From positions 1 to 11,216 of the forward strand of contig CAINDZ010000111.1 in assembly GCA_903847545.1 (NCBI GenBank): 11,216 bases of DNA, in the 5' to 3' direction. Positions 5,652 to 11,216 of the stretch are shown here, one piece after another; positions within the stretch are counted from its first letter, which is position 1; every line of letters begins with the position of its first letter. The notes under the pieces are model-generated. The model did no database searches and had not been told where the DNA came from. It saw nothing but the letters and a program-made list of their open reading frames with translations. The DNA is from an uncultured bacterium. Its GTDB lineage: Bacteria > Krumholzibacteriota > Krumholzibacteriia > LZORAL124-64-63. Both the position numbers and the translations under genes were made by a program.

Positions 5652-6743
5652 ATGACGCGGGGAGCCCGTCCCACGATTTTCTGCGCCCTGTTGGCCACCC
5701 TGGCGCTGGCAGCCCTGCTGCCCGCCGGCCGGGCCGCCGCAGCGACCTCGCCCGCCGGCCGCTGGGTCGGCGATGTCGACACCCCCGACGGCAAGAAGGC
5801 CCAGATCACCCTGGTCCTCGAGGACAGGTCCGGGGCCTGGTCCGGCACCCTGGAGGACCCCCTGCAGGGCAAGACGGCCGTCAGCGACCTGAAGGTGACC
5901 GGCACGGCCGTGACCTTCCGCGTCCAACCGGCCGGGGCCCCCATCGCGCGCGACTTCAAGGGCACCTACGTGGCCGGCGAGGATCGCCTCAGCGGCACGC
6001 TGTCGATGCAGGGCAAGAGCCTCGCCATCACGTTCAAGCGCGCCGATGCACCGGCCTCCGTGGTCGCGGCCAAGGGCGCGGGCACGCCGGTAGGCAGTGC
6101 CGCCGCCGACACGACGCGGGCCGCCGTCCGCACCAAGCACCCCTACCGCCTGGCGGTGACCGGCCGCCTCGGCTGGTGGGCATCGCTGCATTCGGTGAAG
6201 GACGAGAGCTACACGATCAACAACCTGACGGCTGCCGCGCCGGCCTTCGACGGCGCCCTCAAGCTGTACCCTCTGGACGGCTTCTCGGTGTTCGTGCGGG
6301 GCGTGCGCGCCGGGCAGGCGGTCACCGATGACGCATCGATGCTGGCGCCATACGCCGGCAACGGACTGACGGCCGACAGCTACCTGAGCCTCGACGGCAT
6401 CGAGTTCGGCGTCGCCGGCTACCTGGGCCGCAAGCTGATGCCGAAGTCGCACTTCAATCCGTACCTGACCGGCGGTGTGGGCCGTTACAACTGGGCCATG
6501 ACGACCGGCGGGCGCGGCACTGACGCCATCACGATCGAGCAGTCCCCGGTCGAAGGCACCGACTTCGGCGGCTGGTTCGGCGCCGGCACCGAGTACGCGC
6601 TCAGCAACAAGCTGGCTCTGGAATTCGAGTGGGCCTGGCGCTTCTTCCTGACGCGCGACACCAAGGCGTGGCGCGGCAGCGAGGATATCTGGGGCAACTC
6701 GCTGGCGTGGGCCATGTCGGCCGGACTGACGTACGGGTTCTAG
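5652..6743 (+). CDS. Exported protein: N-terminal beta domain plus outer-membrane beta-barrel
   Basis: The 363-residue product has a clear signal peptide: basic start, then hydrophobic CALLATLALAALLPAG, with likely cleavage after the AAAA at 28-31. Residues about 36-130 form a compact beta-rich unit of alternating strands (WVGDVDTP, ITLVLED, WSGTLEDP, LSGTLSMQGKSLAITFK), like small extracytoplasmic domains of unknown ligand. A flexible Ala/Thr linker (about 131-160) leads to a C-terminal segment with amphipathic strands and Gly/aromatic turns (YLTGGVGRYNW, FGAGTEYALSNKLALEFEW). It ends in TYGF, a terminal Phe typical of outer-membrane barrels recognised by BamA. The barrel is small, in the OmpW/OmpA-like size class; its cargo is unknown. 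A good Shine-Dalgarno and a sigma-70-like promoter precede it. The frame is open further upstream, but that part has no signal sequence and crosses the promoter. It is a single-gene unit ending in a terminator. Confidence 0.78.
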   Translation: MTRGARPTIFCALLATLALAALLPAGRAAAATSPAGRWVGDVDTPDGKKAQITLVLEDRSGAWSGTLEDPLQGKTAVSDLKVTGTAVTFRVQPAGAPIARDFKGTYVAGEDRLSGTLSMQGKSLAITFKRADAPASVVAAKGAGTPVGSAAADTTRAAVRTKHPYRLAVTGRLGWWASLHSVKDESYTINNLTAAAPAFDGALKLYPLDGFSVFVRGVRAGQAVTDDASMLAPYAGNGLTADSYLSLDGIEFGVAGYLGRKLMPKSHFNPYLTGGVGRYNWAMTTGGRGTDAITIEQSPVEGTDFGGWFGAGTEYALSNKLALEFEWAWRFFLTRDTKAWRGSEDIWGNSLAWAMSAGLTYGF

Positions 6744-6787
6744 CGCGAAGGCGCCGCTCCCTTGTGCGCGAAGGCGCCGCTCCCTTG
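6743..6787 (+). repeat. Two-copy 22-bp tandem repeat at the gene end
   Basis: The 22-base unit gcgcgaaggcgccgctcccttg occurs at 6743-6764 and again at 6766-6787 with one base between. The first copy begins on the last base of the stop codon. Each copy carries the ascending arm of the terminator that follows, so the duplication gives two alternative left arms for one right arm. Confidence 0.9.
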
Positions 6788-6806
6788 GGGGCGGCGCCTT
6801 CTTCAT
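6770..6806 (+). terminator. Intrinsic-type terminator after the outer-membrane protein gene
   Basis: gaaggcgccgc (6770-6780) pairs over 11 bp with gcggcgccttc (6791-6801) around tcccttgggg; the tail reads TTCAT. On the plus strand it ends the outer-membrane protein mRNA. It also lies 30 bases past the GlcF stop on the minus strand and may serve both convergent units. The T-tract is short, so efficiency is uncertain. Confidence 0.65.
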
Positions 6807-6830
6807 GTCCGGGATCGAGCCGCCGGCCCG

Positions 6831-8174
6831 TCAGGTGCGGGAGTCGCCCGCTCCCCGCATCGCCGCGTACCACAGCAGGTCTCCCAGCGGCAGGACGGGC
6901 GGCGTGGGATGCGGCAGCGACGCCAGGCCGTCGGCGATCTGCCCCAGGCAGCCGGGATTGGCGGTGACCACCAGGTCGGCCCCCGTGGCGGCGAGGTGGC
7001 GCGCCTTGCGCTCCCCCAGTTCCGCGGACAGTCCGGGATGGCGCAGGCCCCACGCGCCACCGCTGCCACAGCAGGCGTCGGCTTCCCCCGGCTCGAGCAG
7101 GACCAGACCCGGCACCGCGCGCAGCAGGGCCCGCGGCTCGGCCACGATGCCCTGGCCGTGCCGGGCGTGGCATGGGTCGTGGAGCGCCACCTTCAGGGGC
7201 ACCGCGCCGAACGGCGGGCGATCGCCGGCGCGGGCCAGCCAGGCGATCGCATCGACCTGAGGCGCCGGCAGCCGCTCGCCGTAGCCGCGGATCGCCACGC
7301 CGCACCCGGCGGCCTCGGTGACGAGGGCCGTCACGCCGTCTTCGTCTCCGGCGCCGCCCCAGGCCGCCAGGTTCCGCTCGCGCAGCTCTTCCGCGCGCCG
7401 CGGCTGGTCGCCGTGGGCGGCCAGCGCGCCGCAGCAGGCCGTGCCCGCCGGCTGCACCACTTCGGCGCCCGCCCACCGCGCCAGATCGCGCAGGCGACGC
7501 GACGACTCCGGCAGCAGGCCGTCCGCGGCGCACCCGGCAAACCAGAGCACGCGCTCGCGGGGCGCCGCGGCGGCCGGCAGCGCGCAGGTCGGCGCTTCAC
7601 CGTGGCCGCACAGCCTGTCCAGGCATCGGGCCAGTTCGCGGTCGGACCGGGGTGCGCGGGGCACCGAGCCGACCAACCGGCCGATCGTGGCGATGACATG
7701 GCGGCGCCCGGCCAGGCGGCCACGCCACCGCGGTCCCAGCAGGGCGCGCAAGGCGCCCCTGCCCACGGCGGCCAGCGTCCCGATGGCCGCCAGCACGGCC
7801 GGCTCGTCCAGGCGCCCCAGAAGGACCCCGGGCACGGCCGCCGGCGCCGGCCCAGACGGCGCCGCCAAGCGCACGGCATCCTCTAGCAGCGAGGCCGGCA
7901 CGCCGCTCGGGCACGCCGCGGTGCAGGCCTGGCACCCGATGCAGGTGGCCAGCGCCCGGCTGACCGTGGGGTCGATGGCAGGCCCGTCCGCGGGCTGCGC
8001 CAGCAGGTCCCCCAGCAGGAGCAGGCGTCCCCGCGGGGACATCGTCTCGTCCCCCGTGGCCAGCCAGGTGGCGCACACCGGCAGGCACAGCCCGCACTGG
8101 ACGCAGCGCCGCAGCAGGGCGTCCAGCTCGTCCCGGCGCCCGTCCAGGCGCGTGTCGGGCCGCGGGTCACGCAT
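6831..8174 (-). CDS. glcF: Glycolate oxidase iron-sulfur subunit GlcF
   Basis: The 447-residue protein is the iron-sulfur subunit that takes electrons from the flavin subunit of glycolate dehydrogenase and passes them to the membrane electron chain. Two 4Fe-4S motifs are complete: CVQCGLCLPVC (C24, C27, C30, C34) and CIGCQACTAACP (C78, C81, C84, C88). The C-terminal half has two cysteine-rich CCG domains, marked by FAGCAADGLLPES with GTACCGALAAHGD, and by HDPCHARHGQG with ADACCGSGGAWGL. Length is close to E. coli GlcF. The ATG at 8174 overlaps the end of the GlcDE gene by 8 bases and has an AGGGGG-type ribosome site. It is the last gene of its unit, 30 bases before a hairpin. A D-lactate or other 2-hydroxyacid dehydrogenase partner is possible, but the GlcE-like region next door favours glycolate. 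Confidence 0.9.
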   Translation of the reverse strand: MRDPRPDTRLDGRRDELDALLRRCVQCGLCLPVCATWLATGDETMSPRGRLLLLGDLLAQPADGPAIDPTVSRALATCIGCQACTAACPSGVPASLLEDAVRLAAPSGPAPAAVPGVLLGRLDEPAVLAAIGTLAAVGRGALRALLGPRWRGRLAGRRHVIATIGRLVGSVPRAPRSDRELARCLDRLCGHGEAPTCALPAAAAPRERVLWFAGCAADGLLPESSRRLRDLARWAGAEVVQPAGTACCGALAAHGDQPRRAEELRERNLAAWGGAGDEDGVTALVTEAAGCGVAIRGYGERLPAPQVDAIAWLARAGDRPPFGAVPLKVALHDPCHARHGQGIVAEPRALLRAVPGLVLLEPGEADACCGSGGAWGLRHPGLSAELGERKARHLAATGADLVVTANPGCLGQIADGLASLPHPTPPVLPLGDLLWYAAMRGAGDSRT

Positions 8175-10602
8175 CGCCGCCCCCTGTCAGCCAGCCTGGC
8201 CCGCCAAGCTTCCCCTCCGGGTCGAAGGTTCGCTTCAACCCGCGCAGCACATGGAGCGGCGACCCGGGCGGTGGCGGCGGCAGTGGCGCGCCGTGGCCGT
8301 TGCGCCAGGCGATGTCGGCACGCCAGCCCTCGGCGGCGACCGGCGCACAGCCGGGCAGCCACACCACGCGCGGACCGTGCTGCCACAGGAACCGATCCGG
8401 ACCGGGCGGCAGCAACGCCGTGCCCGCACCGGCCACCGGCTGCCAGGCCGTCCAGTCGGCAGAGCCAAGGCACCAGCCGGGAGCCTCCAGCTCCGACAGC
8501 AGCGCGGCGGCCTCACCGACGTTGGCCCGGCGGGCCTCGACGACGGCGCCGCCGGACCCGGCAGGCAGCAGCGGCTGTGTGCCGCCGCCGAGCGCCAGCA
8601 CCCGGGTCGGGACGCCGGCCGGGCTGCGCTCGATGACCACCTGCAGGCCGGCCAGGGGGTCGCAGCCCGCCGCGAGGGCGGCCAGCCAGACGCTCCCGCC
8701 CGGCCCCGAATGACCTGCCGGGGCCACGGCCGGCGCGCCTCCTGCATCGCCGTCGCCAGGGGCCGTCCACGACCAGCCCCAGCATCCGGCCGGGGCCGGC
8801 CGCAACTGGAGCGTCACCGCACGCAGGGTGGCCAGGGTGCCGCCCGACCCGCACAGCAGCCGCAGCAGGTCGTAGCCGGCGACGTTCTTGGCCACCGCCG
8901 CCCCCGCGTGGAAGGCGCGGCCGTCGCCGGCCTCGGCCCACGCCTCCAGCAGCAGGTCGCGCGCCGTCGCCCGCGCCAGCAGCATCGGCCCCTCCAGGAG
9001 CCTCGCCACCGCCTCGCCGATCGTGCCGCCACCGTCCAGGCCCGGCGCCGGCTCGCGGCCGGCCAGGCCCAGCGGCAGCCACAGGCCGTGCGCGAGGACG
9101 GCCTCCTGCAGGTCGGCGACGGGGGTCCCGGCCGGCGCCGTCACGGCCAGGCTGTCGACGTCCACGCGCAGCGAGGTGGGCCTGGAAGGAATCGCGGCGT
9201 ACCTCACCGCGGGGCCGGCCGCGGGCAGGGCCTTGCCCGGGTTGAGGCGGCCGGCCGGGTCGAACACGTCCTTGATCCCGCGCAGCAGCGATGCCGACAC
9301 CGCATCGACCTGCCACGGCAGCGCGTGCACCTTCTCCAGCCCCACGCCGTGCTCGCCGGTCACGCTGCCGCCCCGGCGCAACGCGGCCTTGATGATGGCG
9401 TCGGCGGCCGCATGGGCCCGCTCGCGGTCGCCTGCGCGCCGCTCGTCGTAATGGACCGCGGGATGGAGGTTGCCGTCGCCCGCATGGAACGCCGTCGCGA
9501 TCTTCACGTCGAACCGCGCGCGCACCTCCTGGATCTCGCGCACGAGCCCGGACAGCTGGCCGAGGGGCACGACGACGTCCATGCTCACGTAGTTCGGCGA
9601 CAGGCGACCGACGGCGCCGAACGCGCGCTTGCGGCATTGCCACAGCGCCAGCCGCTCGGCGGCGTCGGCGGCGGCGCGCACCGCGCGCGCTCCCGCGCCG
9701 AGCAGCACGTCGGTGGTCGCGCGGGCGCCCGCGTCGGCGGTCGCCGCCGGTCCGGCCAGTTCCGCGATCATCACGGCCTCGACGTCGAGCGGCAGCCCGA
9801 ACGCGAACGCCTGCTCCACGGTGGCGATCATCGCCTGGTCGATGATTTCGACCGCGACGGGCAGCACTCCCGCCTGCAACAGGCGCGGCACCGCCGCGGT
9901 GGCCGCCTCCAGGGCCGGGAACTCGGCCAGCAGCGTGCGCACCGCCGCCGGCTCGGGCGTCAACTGCAGCCACGCGCCGGTGACGATGCCGAGCGTGCCC
10001 TCGCTGCCGCACAGCAACCCGCGCAGGTCCAGGCCGCGCGCGACGGCCACCGGTTCACCTGTGCTCCACGGGCGGCCCTCGGCGTCGCACCAGTCCAGGC
10101 TGCGCAGGTGGTGGCTGGTCACGCCGTGGCTGAGGCAGTGCGGGCCGCCCGCGTTCTCGGCGATGTTGCCGCCCAGCGTCGAGGCCGCCTGGCTCGAGGG
10201 ATCGGGCGCGAAGTGCAGGCCGTGCGGGGCGGCGTGGCGCGAGACGGCGGCGTTGAGCACGCCCGGCTGCGCGCGCACGGCGCCGACCACGGCGTCGACG
10301 GGGCCCAGGCCCGCCAGGCGCGCCGTGGACACGGCGAGCGCGCCCGGCGGCGGCACGGCCCCGCCGCTGAGCCCCGTGCCGGCGCCCCGCATGACGACCG
10401 TGACGCCGGCCGCGGCGCACAGGGCCACGACGCGGGCCAGGTCCTCCTCGCTCGCCGGCAGCGCCACCGCCAGCGGCGTCCCCCACTGCAGGTGCGATGC
10501 GTCGCGCGCGTAGACCGACAACGCGGCCGGCCCGGTGAGCAGGCCGGACGGGCCGAGCAGCCGGCGGAATTCCGCCACCAGGCGATCGCGCGCCTCAGGC
10601 AT
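8167..10602 (-). CDS. GlcD-GlcE fusion: FAD-linked glycolate dehydrogenase
   Basis: The 811-residue chain joins two proteins that are separate in E. coli. Residues 1-460 are a full GlcD-type FAD oxidase of the vanillyl-alcohol-oxidase fold. They include the pyrophosphate loop RGAGTGLSGGA (72-82), PDPSSQAASTLGGNIAENAGG (133-153), CGSEGTLGIVT (198-208), the active-site region HAGDGNLHP (373-381), GEHGVG (416-421) and the closing FDPAGRLNPGKAL. Residues about 474-811 are GlcE-like: LAVTAPAGTPVADLQEAV, TIGEAVARLLEGP, the GlcE signature AKNVAGYDLLRLLCGSGGTL (571-590), and the end LHVLRGLKRTFDPEGKL. The GlcE half begins after the point where GlcE normally has its own pyrophosphate loop, so it probably binds FAD poorly or not at all. 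The product would oxidise glycolate to glyoxylate and hand electrons to GlcF. ATG at 10602 has GGAGGGAG upstream. Ends overlap both neighbours by 8 bases. Confidence 0.88.
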   Translation of the reverse strand: MPEARDRLVAEFRRLLGPSGLLTGPAALSVYARDASHLQWGTPLAVALPASEEDLARVVALCAAAGVTVVMRGAGTGLSGGAVPPPGALAVSTARLAGLGPVDAVVGAVRAQPGVLNAAVSRHAAPHGLHFAPDPSSQAASTLGGNIAENAGGPHCLSHGVTSHHLRSLDWCDAEGRPWSTGEPVAVARGLDLRGLLCGSEGTLGIVTGAWLQLTPEPAAVRTLLAEFPALEAATAAVPRLLQAGVLPVAVEIIDQAMIATVEQAFAFGLPLDVEAVMIAELAGPAATADAGARATTDVLLGAGARAVRAAADAAERLALWQCRKRAFGAVGRLSPNYVSMDVVVPLGQLSGLVREIQEVRARFDVKIATAFHAGDGNLHPAVHYDERRAGDRERAHAAADAIIKAALRRGGSVTGEHGVGLEKVHALPWQVDAVSASLLRGIKDVFDPAGRLNPGKALPAAGPAVRYAAIPSRPTSLRVDVDSLAVTAPAGTPVADLQEAVLAHGLWLPLGLAGREPAPGLDGGGTIGEAVARLLEGPMLLARATARDLLLEAWAEAGDGRAFHAGAAVAKNVAGYDLLRLLCGSGGTLATLRAVTLQLRPAPAGCWGWSWTAPGDGDAGGAPAVAPAGHSGPGGSVWLAALAAGCDPLAGLQVVIERSPAGVPTRVLALGGGTQPLLPAGSGGAVVEARRANVGEAAALLSELEAPGWCLGSADWTAWQPVAGAGTALLPPGPDRFLWQHGPRVVWLPGCAPVAAEGWRADIAWRNGHGAPLPPPPPGSPLHVLRGLKRTFDPEGKLGGPGWLTGGGDA

Positions 10603-11216
10603 CAGCGCTCCCTCCGGCCGCCGCCCTGCGCAGGGCCATCGCCAGCAGTCCGGACATGTCGTCCGCCGGTGCCGCCGCCGGCGCCGGGATCGTGTCGGCC
10701 GGGATTCCCCTGCCCTCGAGCAGCGCCTCGACGGCGGGCGCCAGCGCCGCGGCGCCCGCGCCGAACGCGTGCACGCCCAGCGCCGAGCCCGTCTCGGCGT
10801 CGCGGACGCACGTCACCCAGGCGCCGTCGTCGCCCGCCCGACCGACGAGGACGCGATGCCCGCGCTCGCGCGCGCCTTCGGCCGTCAGGCCCGCGGTCAG
10901 GGCCTCCATGAGGCCGGCGATGACCCGCGGCAGCATGAGGTAGCGCACCGGCGCCGGTGACCTTCCCGCCGCGCACGAGGCCACCACCTGCGCCTGCCGG
11001 GCCACCGCGGCGGGCGTCAGGGGCAGGGCCAGCGCCGCGCCCAGTGCGTGCAGGCGCGGCTCGGCCGTCTCGAGGCGGCTGTCCACCTGCACGAACCCCA
11101 GGCGGTCCGCCAGCGCGCGCGTGTGCTCGAGTCCCGCGCCGTCCAGGTCCGGCCGCACGCCCAGCGCCGGCACCGCCTCGGCCGCGGCCAGCCCGACGTC
11201 CGCGCCGGCGCCGCGG
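10595..11216 (-). CDS. Dihydrolipoamide-dehydrogenase-like flavoprotein, C-terminal part, degenerate, cut by window edge
   Basis: About 206 residues are visible and the frame is open to the right edge, so the start lies outside. The order of elements follows the pyridine-nucleotide disulfide oxidoreductases, above all dihydrolipoamide dehydrogenase. An end-of-NAD-domain segment, GVRPDLDGAGLEHT, is followed by GFVQVDSRLETAEPRLHALGA and an interface domain with VRYLMLPRVIAGLMEALTA and DAETGSALGVHAFG. Key residues are changed. The Gly-Asp that normally contacts FAD (AGD or IGD) reads LGA. The HPHPTXSE active-site segment is replaced by TIPAPAAAPADDMSG. Ordinary lipoamide reduction is therefore unlikely, although FAD or NAD binding in the unseen N-terminal part cannot be judged. 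The stop overlaps the GlcDE start by 8 bases, so the product is probably made together with the glycolate dehydrogenase. The assignment rests on motif alignment by eye. Confidence 0.65.
   Translation of the reverse strand, partial: RGAGADVGLAAAEAVPALGVRPDLDGAGLEHTRALADRLGFVQVDSRLETAEPRLHALGAALALPLTPAAVARQAQVVASCAAGRSPAPVRYLMLPRVIAGLMEALTAGLTAEGARERGHRVLVGRAGDDGAWVTCVRDAETGSALGVHAFGAGAAALAPAVEALLEGRGIPADTIPAPAAAPADDMSGLLAMALRRAAAGGSADA

Noticed and set aside
7318..10911. A 1197-codon open frame on the plus strand
   Set aside because: It lies antisense to glcF, glcDE and the lipoamide-dehydrogenase-like gene. Its product is Arg/Ala/Pro/Gln-rich with no motifs. Long antisense frames are expected where third codon positions are nearly all G or C.

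Overview
This window is very GC-rich DNA, packed with genes, apparently from a diderm (Gram-negative-type) bacterium. The evidence for that is a secreted beta-barrel outer-membrane-type protein, glycolate-oxidase genes, a DUF116 / UbiA-like gene pair and extreme G/C bias at third codon positions. The lineage cannot be fixed from this sequence alone; a poorly cultured high-GC phylum is a guess. There are nine protein genes, the first and last cut by the window edges. No rRNA, tRNA, CRISPR array, insertion sequence or phage gene was seen.

Layout. (1) 1-1860, minus strand: a TPR-containing family 2 glycosyltransferase followed, after a GC-rich hairpin, by the start of a HAD-type (HAD-IG) 5'-nucleotidase that runs off the left edge. 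(2) 2014-4096, plus strand: a three-gene unit in which each stop overlaps the next start as ATGA: a SpoU/TrmH-type RNA methyltransferase, a cysteine-rich DUF116 protein and a UbiA-like membrane prenyltransferase. (3) 4106-4128: a terminator hairpin between convergent genes, with its T-rich tail on the minus strand. (4) 4154-5263, minus: adenosine deaminase with a TTG start. (5) 5264-5651: a 388-base divergent control region with candidate promoters on both strands. (6) 5652-6743, plus: an exported protein combining a small beta domain with an outer-membrane barrel, followed by a terminator whose ascending arm is tandemly duplicated. (7) 6831-11216, minus: a tightly coupled unit of a dihydrolipoamide-dehydrogenase-like flavoprotein (C-terminal part only), a GlcD-GlcE fusion and GlcF.

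How the genes fit together. The minus-strand unit at the right encodes a glycolate (or related 2-hydroxyacid) dehydrogenase. The FAD subunit and the GlcE-like partner are joined in one chain, and the GlcF iron-sulfur protein would pass electrons onward to the membrane. The upstream flavoprotein resembles dihydrolipoamide dehydrogenase but lacks its signature catalytic and FAD-contacting residues, so it is unlikely to be an ordinary lipoamide enzyme. The adenosine deaminase and 5'-nucleotidase both belong to purine salvage but lie in separate transcription units. The methyltransferase / DUF116 / UbiA unit has no obvious single pathway and is the least explained gene group here.

The most unusual items are the GlcDE fusion, in which the GlcE half has lost its FAD-pyrophosphate loop; the degenerate lipoamide-dehydrogenase-like neighbour; the DUF116-UbiA pair; and the duplicated terminator arm.
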